DNA of 64,000 nt from an uncultured Megasphaera sp. (lineage in GTDB: Bacteria; Bacillota; Negativicutes; Veillonellales; Megasphaeraceae). The notes under the pieces were generated by a model. That model had not been told where the DNA came from. It did no database searches and was given only the letters and a program-made list of their open reading frames with translations. The stretch is from positions 27,773 to 91,772 of the forward strand of contig USGG01000001.1 of assembly GCA_900554215.1 (NCBI GenBank), written 5' to 3'. Below are positions 16,001-25,275 of this stretch, piece after piece. Each line of letters starts with the position of its first letter. The stretch's first letter is position 1. Both the position numbers and the translations under genes were made by a program.

Positions 16001-16666
16001 ATGTCGAGATTCCATGAGGAAGAGATTACCTGTCCCCAGTGCGGCAAAACCAGCCAGTTTAAGGTATGGGACAGCGTGAATACACAGACCGATGAAAAGA
16101 TGAAGGATGCGGTGCGGTCGCTGGAAGCATTTACCATGCATTGTCCGCACTGCGGATACGAGCACGTCGTCAGCTATAATTTCTTGTATCATGATATGGA
16201 TGGAGCTGTTATGATCTATCATGCTGCCGACGAAACGGGAGAGGAAACGGCGCGTCAGGCTTTCAAGCAGGCTATGGCGGTACTGCACGACGCGGCGCAT
16301 TACGTCTGCCGCATTGTCCATTCCTTCGACGAAATGCTGGAAAAGCTCCGCATCGCTGACGCCGGTCTGGACGACCGCATTATTGCGTTGCTGAAGCTGC
16401 TGGCTGAACGGCAGGTGGAAGCCCAGTATCCTGAGTTTCATGTGACGGGCTGTTATTTTATCCGGGACGAAGAGGGCAAGTTTATTATCCACCTCATTGA
16501 CGATGGTACGAACGAAGCGCTGAACGTCGATTACGAAGCCAGCTTCGCTGAATTGTACGAAACGCTGCGGAACGAATTCAGCAAGGAATTGGAAGAACAG
16601 GCGAAGGACGTGCCGGTCATCGATAAGGACTGGGCCATTGCGTTTTTAGATACCGTTATGAAATAA
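16001..16666 (+). CDS. CpXC domain protein
   Basis: A 221-residue cytoplasmic protein. The N terminus has two zinc-ribbon type pairs, CPQCGKTSQF near residue 11 and CPHCGYEHVV near residue 48, which define the CpXC domain; the rest is an alpha/beta region without known motif. Preceded by AAGGAGG. The family is widespread in Firmicutes with unknown function. It has its own promoter and terminator, so it is monocistronic. Confidence 0.75.
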   Translation: MSRFHEEEITCPQCGKTSQFKVWDSVNTQTDEKMKDAVRSLEAFTMHCPHCGYEHVVSYNFLYHDMDGAVMIYHAADETGEETARQAFKQAMAVLHDAAHYVCRIVHSFDEMLEKLRIADAGLDDRIIALLKLLAERQVEAQYPEFHVTGCYFIRDEEGKFIIHLIDDGTNEALNVDYEASFAELYETLRNEFSKELEEQAKDVPVIDKDWAIAFLDTVMK

Positions 16667-16693
16667 AGCGCTGTGAAGGGCAGCGGACATATC

Positions 16694-16730
16694 AAAGCTC
16701 GCGGGGCCATGCTTCCGCGGGCTTTTGCTG
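16694..16730 (+). terminator. Terminator of the CpXC gene
   Basis: AAAGCTCGCGG pairs with CCGCGGGCTTT, one G-T pair, ending in a TTTT run. Confidence 0.65.
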
Positions 16731-16888
16731 TAGCTGCAGGCAGGGCACGCAGGCTGCCCCGGGGGGAAGAGAAATGAGGAGGAATGGCCCTATTTACTTG
16801 CGAAGTGGCAAATATGTGTTATATAATTAAGAATATATGTAGGTTTTTAATTAGATGATTGTTTTTACCAAAGAAAAGGGGCTGTGAT

Positions 16889-17857
16889 ATGTATCACATA
16901 AGTGTTTTGACGGGACGTCAGGACGAAGATGATTTTGGAGAGCGGTTGCGGGATATTGCCCGCGTCGAATATTGTCCGGAAGCCGATGAAGACGTCATGG
17001 CTGACCGGCTGGAAGACGCCGACGTGATTATCTGCAAATCAGAACGGATTTCCGGCTCGCTTTTGGACCGGCTCGACGACTTGAAGCTCATCGTCATTTT
17101 ATCGACGCGGTATGACAACGTCGATTTGGATGGGGCTGCCCGCAACGGCGTTCTCGTCGTCAATAACATGTCGTATTGCGTCGATGATATTGCCGATCAT
17201 ACGTGCGCCATGATATTGGCCCTGATTCGGCAGCTGCCGGAATACTTGACGGACATCAACGTCAACAGCCGCTGGGAGTACGGCTCCGTGGCCTGGCCTA
17301 TCCACCGCGTGAGCAGCAATCTCATCGGCCTCGTCGGATTCGGCCATATCGGACGGGCCGTCGCGTCGCGCATGCAGGCCTTCGGCTGCAGCATTCAGGC
17401 TTACGACCCGTTTGTCAGCGAAGACATCATGAATGCGCATCATGTCCGTCCTGTCGATATGGACCAGCTGCTGGAAACGAGCGACGTCGTATCGCTCCAT
17501 ATGCCGCTGAATGAAACGACGCGGTATATTTTCCAGGATGAACAGTTCGAGCAGATGAAGCAGGGCGCTATGTTTGTCAACTGCTGCCGCGGCGGCCTGG
17601 CTGACGAAGCGGCGCTGTACCATGCCGTCGACGACGGACACATCCGCAGCGCAGCGCTGGACGTCTTATCTATGGAGCATCCCAGTCCGATGCTGCTCAA
17701 AATGATTGCCCGGCCGGAATTCCTGCTGACGCCCAACGTCAGCTTCCATTCGGTCGAAGCCGATAAGCAGGTCCGCGACGACGCCGAGACATATATCCGC
17801 CTGTTCTTTGAAGGACGGCGGGACGAACTGCCGATCGTCGTAAAAGATACATATTAA
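16889..17857 (+). CDS. D-isomer-specific 2-hydroxyacid dehydrogenase family protein
   Basis: A 322-residue NAD-dependent oxidoreductase. The Rossmann motif GLVGFGHIGRAVASRM (about 145-160) is followed by a typical ARG-loop NCCRGGLADEAAL and by LTPNVSFHS, where the histidine takes the catalytic place. It should reduce a 2-keto acid to the D-hydroxy acid or the reverse. AAAAGGGG before 16889 selects this ATG over an in-frame ATG ten codons upstream. The H-x-A motif common at the end is replaced by FHSVEA, so the subgroup is not the classical D-lactate dehydrogenase. Confidence 0.85.
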   Translation: MYHISVLTGRQDEDDFGERLRDIARVEYCPEADEDVMADRLEDADVIICKSERISGSLLDRLDDLKLIVILSTRYDNVDLDGAARNGVLVVNNMSYCVDDIADHTCAMILALIRQLPEYLTDINVNSRWEYGSVAWPIHRVSSNLIGLVGFGHIGRAVASRMQAFGCSIQAYDPFVSEDIMNAHHVRPVDMDQLLETSDVVSLHMPLNETTRYIFQDEQFEQMKQGAMFVNCCRGGLADEAALYHAVDDGHIRSAALDVLSMEHPSPMLLKMIARPEFLLTPNVSFHSVEADKQVRDDAETYIRLFFEGRRDELPIVVKDTY

Positions 17858-17939
17858 CATCGTGCATACATGCGGCGCATCGGCGCAAGCGCGCCGGCGC
17901 GCCGCATGATAAACCGACATACGAAGGGGGCTTTATGTC

Positions 17940-18755
17940 TTGCGCATTTGGAAATTCGCCGCAATGGCATGTCTTTGCTGCGCCCTGTTAGGGGGCTGCG
18001 GCCCGTCTTCCGACACGAAGACGGCCGCCGAGTCTGCCGCTCCGGCAGCGCAGCAGGAACAAGTGGAAATGGCCGTTCCCGAAAAAGGGATTCCGGTCCT
18101 CATGTATCATATGATAGGCGACGTGCCTGATAACGACGCCGTTCTGCTGGAATCGCACTTCCGCGAGCAGATGCAGTTTTTAAAGGACAACGGGTTTCAT
18201 CCCATTACGCTGCAGCAGCTCCATGAATACATGACGGAAGGGAAGGCCGTTCCTGTAAAACCTGTCGTGCTGACCTTTGACGACGGATATCCTGATACAT
18301 ATTCCATCGTCATGCCCGTCATGAAAGAATTCGGATTTCCCTGCACCGTATTCATCCCGACGTATGATGCCGACCAGGGCACGCGTCTGACGTGGCAGCA
18401 GATCCAGGAAATGAAAGACGCAGGCATTACTATTGCTTCGCACAGCTACCGTCATGAGCGCCTGACAGAGCTTTCAGCGGCAGCCGTCGAAGAAGACGTG
18501 CAAAAGAGCCAGGAAGCGCTGAAGCAGCGCCTTGGCATCGACAACGAATTTTTCTGCTATCCCTATGGCCGGGTCAATGAGGCTGTCGAAGACGTCATGA
18601 AAAAGCACGGCGTCAAGCTGGCCGTCACTATGAATCCGGGATGGGCCAAGCGCGGCGACAATCCCTATGCCGTCAACCGCATCTGGATTGGCAACGCCGT
18701 CGATATAGAAAACTTTGAGCAGCGCGTTACGACAGAGCAGTACGAAGAACGATAA
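17940..18755 (+). CDS. Lipoprotein polysaccharide deacetylase (NodB domain)
   Basis: A 271-residue envelope protein starting at TTG, ten bases after AGGGGG; an ATG five bases upstream is in another frame. The signal peptide ends in LLGGC, a lipobox, so the protein is lipid-anchored. The NodB domain (about 50-260) shows MYHMIG, LTFDDGYPDTY with the two catalytic aspartates, and the metal-binding SHSYRH. It probably removes N-acetyl groups from peptidoglycan or a surface polysaccharide. It opens a run of same-strand genes reaching 21559, several of them exported, which suggests an envelope role for the group. Confidence 0.88.
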   Translation: MRIWKFAAMACLCCALLGGCGPSSDTKTAAESAAPAAQQEQVEMAVPEKGIPVLMYHMIGDVPDNDAVLLESHFREQMQFLKDNGFHPITLQQLHEYMTEGKAVPVKPVVLTFDDGYPDTYSIVMPVMKEFGFPCTVFIPTYDADQGTRLTWQQIQEMKDAGITIASHSYRHERLTELSAAAVEEDVQKSQEALKQRLGIDNEFFCYPYGRVNEAVEDVMKKHGVKLAVTMNPGWAKRGDNPYAVNRIWIGNAVDIENFEQRVTTEQYEER

Positions 18756-18788
18756 CGCCGTGTCTATCTTTACATTTCTGAGGTAACT

Positions 18789-19733
18789 ATGAAGAAACAT
18801 TTCAAAGATATTTGCAAATTTTTAATAGTATTGCTGGTCTTTTTCGGCGTAACGTCGCCTGTCGTTGTACTGTTCGGTCCCTTTGACAACATCAAGAGGA
18901 CCGTCGTCGGCGCGATTTTGAAGAGCCGCCACCCCCAGTACATTACGTGGCTTTTTTCTCAGGAAGAAATCGATAAAATACTGGGCGGCATCAGCACGGC
19001 GCCGAAGCAGGAGCTGTTTAAATTTACGGCCCGCACCGATTCGTCCCTGAATTTAAAGCAGATTGAATCGAGCCGCTTCAAAGGCTTTTTGCTGGAAATC
19101 CCCGACCCGAAGCGCATCGAAGTAGCGACGGCGGAAAATATGGATGAAAAAGGCGACACGACGAGCGGCATCGCCAAGCGGCATGACGCCGTGGCGGCCA
19201 TCAACGCTGGCGGCTTTTACGATGCCAATGGTACCGGCACGGGCCGCAGCCCGTACGGCTTTATCATTCATGACGGCCGGTTCCTTCTGGGGCAGAATTC
19301 CCTCGACGTGGAAGTGAACGAATTCGTCGGATTCAATAAAGAAGGAAATCTCATCGCCGGTACGTACAGCAAGGGCGAAATCATCGAAATGGGCGCGAAA
19401 GAAGGCATATCTTTCGGCCCGGCCCTCATCGTCAACGGCGAAAAGATGATTACCGACGGCGACGGCGGCTGGGGCGTCGGCCCCCGCACGGCTATCGGTC
19501 AGCGCAAGGACGGCACGGTGCTGTTTTTGGTCATCGACGGCCGCCAGCCCGGGTATTCTGTCGGCGCGACGCTGCGGGACCTGCAGAATATCCTCTATGA
19601 AGAAGGCGCAGTTATCGCGGCCAATTTGGACGGAGGCTCCAGCTCAACGCTGTACCTCAACGGCAATGTAGTGAACAAACCGGCGGACTTGCTGGGCGAA
19701 CGCATGATTCCGACGGCATTTATCGTCAAATAG
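18789..19733 (+). CDS. Phosphodiester glycosidase family protein (NAGPA domain)
   Basis: A 314-residue membrane-anchored protein: one N-terminal hydrophobic segment (FLIVLLVFFGVTSPVVVLF) and an exported domain with AAINAGGFYDANG, RSPYGFIIHDG, GPALIVNGEK, VGPRTAIGQRKDG and ANLDGGSSSTLYLNG, the hallmarks of the NAGPA (DUF2233) fold. Family members cleave sugar phosphodiesters or bind cell wall sugars. It lies 33 bases after the deacetylase and 9 before the next gene, so they form one operon. Confidence 0.85.
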   Translation: MKKHFKDICKFLIVLLVFFGVTSPVVVLFGPFDNIKRTVVGAILKSRHPQYITWLFSQEEIDKILGGISTAPKQELFKFTARTDSSLNLKQIESSRFKGFLLEIPDPKRIEVATAENMDEKGDTTSGIAKRHDAVAAINAGGFYDANGTGTGRSPYGFIIHDGRFLLGQNSLDVEVNEFVGFNKEGNLIAGTYSKGEIIEMGAKEGISFGPALIVNGEKMITDGDGGWGVGPRTAIGQRKDGTVLFLVIDGRQPGYSVGATLRDLQNILYEEGAVIAANLDGGSSSTLYLNGNVVNKPADLLGERMIPTAFIVK

Positions 19734-19742
19734 GAGGTATGT

Positions 19743-20651
19743 ATGAACACGAAACGAGTTCTCTTGGCCTTCGTTGTCGGCATTGCCGTCCAGGCAGGCG
19801 TGTATTTGTATTTAGACAAGGTGCTCTTTGCGCCGGCCTCGGATTTCCAGATTGCCGGCACGAATCAGCAGGAAGCATTGGGCTTCGGCGTAGAGCCGAA
19901 CGGCCAGTCCTATTATTCCTTTGACAAGCGGTTTATGGCGACCATTGTCGACGACCAGGTGTCGATTTACGAAGCCGGCAAGAAGGGCGAGCCGCAGCGC
20001 ATCAACCTGCACGGCAAGAAGGTGTCCTTCTTCGAATGGCTGCCGGACCGCAATCTGGCCATTTTCGCCACCTACGGCTACGATAACGAGACGGGCAATT
20101 ATGAAGTCCACATCGCCCAGTACGACCCGGTATATCCCGAACGGGAGCTGGACACGCCTATCGAAGACGCGCCGGAAGACAGCAAGATCGTCGACGTAGC
20201 CTACTCGACGGCGACGAACGTCGTATACATGAAGCTGGAAGTGGCTCCCGAACGGTACCGCATTTACCGTACCGACGCCAACTACGATACGCGGCGCATC
20301 CACGTCCAGGCTGAAAACATCGGCCGCATCGCCGTATTCTACGACGAAGACATCTTCTTCTATGACAACCTGCGCACCGGCGTCGTCTACATGTTTGAAG
20401 GAGCGACGAGCAGCTGGCGGGAAATCTCGCCGGTCGGCAAGTACCGTCTCGTCGGCATCGACGGCCAGGATATTTACGTCGCCGAGCTGAACCGCGACGA
20501 CAAGGTTGTCGCGGCATACCGCGGCCGCCTGCGCCAAGGCTTCACGAAGATAGCGACATATAAAACGCCGGAAGACTTTTCCAAGCTGACCCTCAACAGC
20601 ATGCTGGAAGCGTCGGATAAAATGGAAAGCTCCGGCGATACAAATAAGTAA
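19743..20651 (+). CDS. Membrane-anchored protein of unknown function
   Basis: A 302-residue protein with one N-terminal hydrophobic anchor (VLLAFVVGIAVQAGVYLYL) and an exported, beta-rich body with repeated short strands (EWLPDRNLAIFATYGYD, VVYMKLEVAPERYRIYR), suggestive of a beta-propeller. No catalytic motif seen. It sits between the glycosidase and a short unknown gene with gaps of 9 bases, each with its own ribosome site, so the group is co-transcribed. Confidence 0.75.
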   Translation: MNTKRVLLAFVVGIAVQAGVYLYLDKVLFAPASDFQIAGTNQQEALGFGVEPNGQSYYSFDKRFMATIVDDQVSIYEAGKKGEPQRINLHGKKVSFFEWLPDRNLAIFATYGYDNETGNYEVHIAQYDPVYPERELDTPIEDAPEDSKIVDVAYSTATNVVYMKLEVAPERYRIYRTDANYDTRRIHVQAENIGRIAVFYDEDIFFYDNLRTGVVYMFEGATSSWREISPVGKYRLVGIDGQDIYVAELNRDDKVVAAYRGRLRQGFTKIATYKTPEDFSKLTLNSMLEASDKMESSGDTNK

Positions 20652-20660
20652 GGTGATACG

Positions 20661-20990
20661 ATGGCAAAGCATAAAATCCCCAAGAACCGGTCTCTCGAAG
20701 ACATGTTCAAGGGCGTAAAAGAAGAAATAACCTTTGAAACGGCTGATTGGGACGACGAACCGGCGGCAAAGCCCCGCGTCGTTCAGAAGCCGGCGAAAAA
20801 GCAGACGGCGTCGGATTTCCGCAAGCAGTTCTTCACGGACGACTTGCAGGAAAAGGTCGGCTCCCTGCTGCTGGAAATCAAGATGGCCTATTATAAAGAC
20901 GGCGTCGGAGATATTTCCCTGGAAGTCGTCAAGGACGGCCGCAACGTCGTCATCAAGACGGGGCCGAAGACAAGTAAGAAGACTCGCTGA
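20661..20990 (+). CDS. Conserved hypothetical protein
   Basis: A 109-residue soluble, charged protein. The first half is basic and probably flexible; the second has DLQEKVGSLLLEIKMAYYKDG and VSLEV-like strands. No family recognised. Follows the preceding gene by 9 bases and is closed by a strong terminator, so it ends the operon begun at 17940. Confidence 0.65.
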   Translation: MAKHKIPKNRSLEDMFKGVKEEITFETADWDDEPAAKPRVVQKPAKKQTASDFRKQFFTDDLQEKVGSLLLEIKMAYYKDGVGDISLEVVKDGRNVVIKTGPKTSKKTR

Positions 20991-20999
20991 GTCTGTATT

Positions 21000-21032
21000 G
21001 GGGGACGCTGGGCGTTCCCCTTTTTTCATAAA
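21000..21032 (+). terminator. Terminator of the envelope operon
   Basis: GGGGGACGC pairs with GCGTTCCCC around loop TGG, followed by six T. Confidence 0.8.
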
Positions 21033-21052
21033 GCCGTCCGGCAGGAGGGACT

Positions 21053-21559
21053 ATGGTTACGAGAGAGGATATGATGCGCCGCTATCCGAACTGCGGCGTC
21101 ATCGAAGAAGAATTTGAAAACTCCAAATGGTTTTCCGTATTCATGCAGCTCGTCTTCACCTTGGTCGGCATGTATTTTTTCTGGCTCATGCTCGGCGAAG
21201 CGACGCTGGCGGCGCGTCTCGACAACATCGCCGTCCTGCTGTTCTGTCTGTGGCGCATTCACAGACAGCGAGACATCGTCTGCTTCGTCACCGATAAGGG
21301 CCTCATCGTGCGCCGTCAGTTCATGTCCTTCCGGGACTTCTTCGATGAGCAGATTCATGAAGAGCGGAGCTTTGTCTTCATCCCCTACAAGAATATCTTT
21401 CTCATCGCAGATAACTGGCAGGAAATCGAGCTGGGCAAGGCTGAAGAAGGGGGCATCGCCGTTTTGCCGGTTCACATGCAGTTCTTGTCCAGGAAAAACA
21501 AGCAGCGCATCATCGACCGCATCAAGGAATGGCAGGAGACGCACGACGACGAATCGTAG
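21053..21559 (+). CDS. Membrane protein of unknown function
   Basis: A 168-residue protein with one or two hydrophobic helices near residues 25-65 (FMQLVFTLVGMYFFWLML and IAVLLFCLW), then a soluble domain resembling a membrane-tethered PH-like fold (VTDKGLIVRRQFMSFRD, FVFIPYKNIFLI). AGGAGG precedes the ATG. It starts right after the terminator at 21000-21032. Function unknown. Confidence 0.65.
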   Translation: MVTREDMMRRYPNCGVIEEEFENSKWFSVFMQLVFTLVGMYFFWLMLGEATLAARLDNIAVLLFCLWRIHRQRDIVCFVTDKGLIVRRQFMSFRDFFDEQIHEERSFVFIPYKNIFLIADNWQEIELGKAEEGGIAVLPVHMQFLSRKNKQRIIDRIKEWQETHDDES

Positions 21560-21739
21560 GGCTGAAGAAGAGAAAGACGAGCGTAAAAAAGAGATTTGAA
21601 GAGAATAAGAGAAAAAGGGCGGGGATTCATGAAAAAATTCCATCATTTTGAGTGATGAAAACTCTTTATTATTTTAACGAAATAAAGTAAAATAAGGACT
21701 GTATTTAGAACTGTGTAAGATATAAAGGGGAGATTCAAG

Positions 21740-22531
21740 ATGATGTGGAAACGGTTGGCAGTCGTAGGGGCGGCTGCGCTTATGGCAATGAGCATTGTCG
21801 GCTGCGGCGGCGAGGGGTCTAAGGATAACGCCGCGGCGGAACGAAATAAAATCGTTATCGGGCTGGATGATAATTTCCCGCCCTTCGGCTTTCACGATGA
21901 AAAAGGCGAGCTCGTAGGCTTCGACATTGACATGGCAAAGGAAGCGGCGAAGCGCCTGGGCATGGAAGTCGAATTCAAGTCCGTCGACTGGGACAGCAAG
22001 GAAACGGAGCTGACGAGCAAGCGCATTGACGCCATCTGGAACGGCTTGTCTATCACGCCGGAACGGGAAAAGAACATCCTCTTCTCCCGGCCTTATCAGA
22101 ACGGCCCGCAGATCCTGTTAGTCCGCGGCGATTCGCCCATTCAGGGCAAGGCCGACCTGGCCGGCAAGATCGTCGGTACCCAGCAGAGCAGTACAGGCCT
22201 CGAAGCAATCAATGCTGAGCCGGAGCTGCGCGATTCCTTTAAGGAATTGAAGCAGTATTCGGACAACGTTACGTCCTTTATGGATTTGGAAGTCGGCCGC
22301 ATCGACGCCGTAGTCGTAGCCTTGACGACGGCAGCGTACTTCAAGCAGCAGAACAACGCCGATTTCCGCATTATCGACGTGGGCTATCCCAGCATTCCCT
22401 GCGGCGTCGGCATGCGCAAGGACGATACGGAGCTGAAGGCAAAGCTGGACAAGGTATTGGAAGACATGCACAACGACGGCACGTCTAAGAAGATTTCAGA
22501 AAAATGGTTTGGCATGGACGTATCCATGTAG
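21740..22531 (+). CDS. Amino acid ABC transporter substrate-binding lipoprotein (first)
   Basis: A 263-residue lipoprotein (lipobox SIVGCGG) of the SBP_bac_3 family. The ligand-pocket segments IVIGLDDNFPPFGFHDEKGE and GFDIDMAKEAAKRLG are clear, followed by WNGLSITPEREKNILFSRPY and the hinge region KIVGTQQSSTG. It delivers a polar amino acid to the permease encoded downstream. It is a paralog of the next gene, 12 bases away, and shares most motifs. The specific amino acid cannot be read reliably; cystine, glutamine and arginine are candidates. Confidence 0.9.
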   Translation: MMWKRLAVVGAAALMAMSIVGCGGEGSKDNAAAERNKIVIGLDDNFPPFGFHDEKGELVGFDIDMAKEAAKRLGMEVEFKSVDWDSKETELTSKRIDAIWNGLSITPEREKNILFSRPYQNGPQILLVRGDSPIQGKADLAGKIVGTQQSSTGLEAINAEPELRDSFKELKQYSDNVTSFMDLEVGRIDAVVVALTTAAYFKQQNNADFRIIDVGYPSIPCGVGMRKDDTELKAKLDKVLEDMHNDGTSKKISEKWFGMDVSM

Positions 22532-22543
22532 GAGGTATGGAAA

Positions 22544-23341
22544 ATGGACGTAAAAAAATTAGCAGCTGTAGGAATGGCAGCGGTAGCGGCAATGACGATG
22601 CTGGCCGGCTGCGGCGGTGAAGAAAAGACGGCTGATAAGCTGCCTGATAAAATCGTCATCGGTCTCGACGACAATTTCCCGCCTATGGGCTTCCATGATG
22701 ACAGCGGCAATATCGTAGGCTTTGACATCGACCTGGCTACGGAAGCAGGCAAGCGCATGGGCATTCCCGTCGAATTCAAGCCTATCGACTGGGACAGCAA
22801 GGAAGCGGCTTTGAAGAGCAAGCAGGTCGACATGCTCTGGAACGGGTTGACTATTACGGAAGAACGGGCCAAGCAGATCGCCTTCTCCAAGCCGTATCTG
22901 GACAACGCCCAGATCCTCGTCGTCCGGGCCGATTCGCCCATTGCCGACCGGGCGGGTCTGTCGGGCAAGATCATCGGCACTCAGGAAGGCAGCAGCTCTA
23001 TCGACGCCTTGGAAAAACAGCCGGAATTTAAGAACTCCCTTCAGGACGTCAAACGGTACGGCGATTTCGTCGCCGCCTTCATGGATTTGGAACTGGAACG
23101 CATCGACGGTATCCTCGTGGACAGCGTCGTAGGCCGCTACTACATGAGCAAGAAGCCGGGACAGTTCAAGGTCATCGACAACAAGATGGGCGACGAACAG
23201 TACGGCATCGGCATGCGCCAGGAAGACAAGATGCTTCAGGACAAGCTCAACGAAACCTTGAAGCAGATGAGCGCCGACGGCACGATGACCAAGATTTCCC
23301 AGAAATGGTTCGGCGAAGACATTACGATCAAAATAGAATAA
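22544..23341 (+). CDS. Amino acid ABC transporter substrate-binding lipoprotein (second)
   Basis: A 265-residue lipoprotein (lipobox MLAGCGG) of the SBP_bac_3 family, clearly a duplicate of the preceding gene: IVIGLDDNFPPMGFHDDSGN, GFDIDLATEAGKRMG, WNGLTITEERAKQIAFSKPY, KIIGTQEGSSS. The two differ most in the C-terminal lobe, which may give different affinity or specificity while sharing one permease. A large hairpin separates it from the permease gene. Confidence 0.9.
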   Translation: MDVKKLAAVGMAAVAAMTMLAGCGGEEKTADKLPDKIVIGLDDNFPPMGFHDDSGNIVGFDIDLATEAGKRMGIPVEFKPIDWDSKEAALKSKQVDMLWNGLTITEERAKQIAFSKPYLDNAQILVVRADSPIADRAGLSGKIIGTQEGSSSIDALEKQPEFKNSLQDVKRYGDFVAAFMDLELERIDGILVDSVVGRYYMSKKPGQFKVIDNKMGDEQYGIGMRQEDKMLQDKLNETLKQMSADGTMTKISQKWFGEDITIKIE

Positions 23342-23346
23342 TCACG

Positions 23347-23438
23347 AAGGGCCCAGCAGGTGATAGCATGCAGAGGGCGAGGGGCGGCGGCTCCGCGCTT
23401 TCTGCGCCTATCACCTTATGTGCGTCTTTACGGCCCTT
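23347..23438 (+). promoter_or_regulatory. Intercistronic multi-stem hairpin
   Basis: AAGGGCC (23347-23353) pairs with GGCCCTT (23432-23438), and inside it GGTGATAG (23359-23366) pairs with CTATCACC (23408-23415), with a GC-rich inner part. Placed between binding-protein and permease genes, it likely protects the upstream mRNA or lowers downstream expression. Confidence 0.6.
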
Positions 23439-23455
23439 ATAAGCGAGGAGACACC

Positions 23456-24106
23456 ATGGATTACTTATTGAATATTGTCCCGGCCATTGCCGGCGGGTTG
23501 GAAATCACCCTGCAGATTTTTGTCATTACCATCGTACTGAGCCTGCCCCTTGGCATTCTCATGTCTATTGCCCGCATTTCGCGCATTATGCCCCTGCGGA
23601 AATTCATGGGCGCCTATATTTACGTCATGCGCGGCACGCCGCTCATGCTCCAGATCTTATTCATTTATTACGGTCTGCCCTTTATCATCGAAGGCCTGCG
23701 CCTGCCCGATTTCCCGGCGGCCATCATCGCCTTCGTATTTAACTACGCGGCGTACTTTGCAGAAATTTTCCGCGGCGGCATCCAGTCTATCGACAAGGGC
23801 CAGTACGAAGGGGCTAAGGTTCTCGGCATGACCTACGTCCAGACCATGCGGCGCATTATCCTGCCCCAGGTCGTCAAACGCGTCCTGCCGCCGGTGGCTA
23901 ACGAAACGATCAACCTCCTGAAGGATACGTCCCTGGTCTACATCTTGGCCATGAACGACATCCTGCGCATTACGCGCTCCATCGTACAGCGCGACTTCGA
24001 CACGACGGCCTTCGTCGTCGCCGCCGTGTTCTACCTGTTCTTTACCTTTATTCTGACAAAGGTATTTACCTATCTGGAAAAACGCTACGCCGTATACGAC
24101 GAATAA
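23456..24106 (+). CDS. Amino acid ABC transporter permease
   Basis: A 216-residue inner-membrane protein of the HisM/GlnP family with about five helices. The early [20 protein letters not shown] and the cytoplasmic EAA-type loop ([20 protein letters not shown]) that contacts the ATPase are visible. The start at 23456 follows GCGAGGAG; the longer frame upstream runs through the hairpin and is rejected. Probably works as a homodimer. Confidence 0.92.
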   Translation: MDYLLNIVPAIAGGLEITLQIFVITIVLSLPLGILMSIARISRIMPLRKFMGAYIYVMRGTPLMLQILFIYYGLPFIIEGLRLPDFPAAIIAFVFNYAAYFAEIFRGGIQSIDKGQYEGAKVLGMTYVQTMRRIILPQVVKRVLPPVANETINLLKDTSLVYILAMNDILRITRSIVQRDFDTTAFVVAAVFYLFFTFILTKVFTYLEKRYAVYDE

Positions 24107-24122
24107 AGGAGGAAACGACACG

Positions 24123-24890
24123 ATGAGTTTTATTGAAATGGATCATATACGCAAGCAATTTGGCAATCTGGAAGTCTTAAAGGACGTGACGCTCCACGTC
24201 GACGAAGGAGAAGTCGTCTCGATCATCGGCCCGTCGGGCAGCGGCAAGAGCACCTTCCTGCGCTGTCTGTGCCAGCTCGAAACGATTGACGGCGGCACGA
24301 TTACCGTTGATGGAGACGTCATGGTCAGCCAGCCTGAAGGCAGCCGCCGTTCCGTTTACGCGCCGCCGGCTCAGGTGCGGGCTATTTGCCGGCGTATGGG
24401 CATGTGCTTTCAGCATTTTAATTTGTTCCCTCACATGACTGTCCTGGACAACATTCTGGAAGCTCCGCGCATCGTTAAAGGCATGAAAACCGAAGATATC
24501 ATGCCGACGGCAGAGGAGCTGCTTAAAAAGGTCGGTTTGTGGGACAAGCGGGACGAATACCCGTCGCGGCTTTCCGGCGGGCAGCAGCAGCGCGTGGCCA
24601 TAGCCCGTGCATTAGCGATGAATCCGGATATCATGCTGTTTGATGAACCGACATCGGCTCTGGATCCTGAACTGACTGGCGAAGTCCTTCGCACGATTAA
24701 GCAGCTGGCCGACGAGGAAATGACCATGATTATAGTTACCCATGAAATGGCCTTTGCCAAGGAGGTAGCTGACAGGGTCATCTTCATGGCTGACGGCCTC
24801 ATACAGGAAGAGGGCACGCCGCAGCAAGTTTTCGAAAACCCGCAGAATGAACGGACGCAGAGCTTTCTCAAGTCAATGCTGCGTTTTTGA
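24123..24890 (+). CDS. Amino acid ABC transporter ATPase
   Basis: A 255-residue ATPase of the GlnQ/HisP type: Walker [10 protein letters not shown] near residue 37, Q-loop in [13 protein letters not shown], signature [16 protein letters not shown], Walker [14 protein letters not shown] and H-loop VTHEMAFA. An insertion of about 20 residues after the Walker A region ([19 protein letters not shown]) is longer than usual. Sixteen bases after the permease, with its own AGGAGG; ends the operon. Confidence 0.94.
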   Translation: MSFIEMDHIRKQFGNLEVLKDVTLHVDEGEVVSIIGPSGSGKSTFLRCLCQLETIDGGTITVDGDVMVSQPEGSRRSVYAPPAQVRAICRRMGMCFQHFNLFPHMTVLDNILEAPRIVKGMKTEDIMPTAEELLKKVGLWDKRDEYPSRLSGGQQQRVAIARALAMNPDIMLFDEPTSALDPELTGEVLRTIKQLADEEMTMIIVTHEMAFAKEVADRVIFMADGLIQEEGTPQQVFENPQNERTQSFLKSMLRF

Positions 24891-24895
24891 TAAAA

Positions 24896-24931
24896 GACGG
24901 CATAGGGCTATTTGTCCTTGCCGTTTTTTTG
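24896..24931 (+). terminator. Terminator of the ABC operon
   Basis: ACGGCATAGG pairs with CCTTGCCGT, followed by seven T. Confidence 0.7.
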
Positions 24932-25104
24932 CGTACTGAAACTGCCAGGCCTTTTCTTGACAGGAGATGGCTGCGCAAAGAGGGTTTATACAGAAGCAGG
25001 CTAGGCGCAGATGTGCTCCGTTGGCTTAGTTGGATGAGTATTATAATACAATTTTATGAAAAAGAATATCTTTTTTTCTTGAAAGGGTATATAATAATAA
25101 CAGT

Positions 25105-25176
25105 GGCATATAGCGTTTCTCCTGATGTATAGGTTGCTTTCGCAAACACCATTGCAGCAGGAGAACCGCTATGTGC
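25105..25176 (+). promoter_or_regulatory. Long hairpin in the leader of the autotransporter gene
   Basis: GGCATATAGCGTTTCTCCTG pairs with CAGGAGAACCGCTATGTGCC with three mismatches; inside, GGTTGC-TTTC-GCAAACACC may form a second stem. It follows a TATAAT-containing AT-rich stretch (25085-25095) and has no T run. The 100 bases between it and the start hold no other element. A structured mRNA leader is the simplest reading. Confidence 0.5.
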
Positions 25177-25275
25177 CGCTATTTAGTATAAGACGGATTT
25201 TTTAGAAATTCACAGGCTATTAATTATGATAAAAAATATCTTAATTAAGGAATTGCGTGCAGAAAAGAGGAACGT

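Noticed and set aside
18180..18455. Minus-strand frames within the deacetylase
   Set aside because: Overlap the catalytic core of a well-supported gene; shadows.
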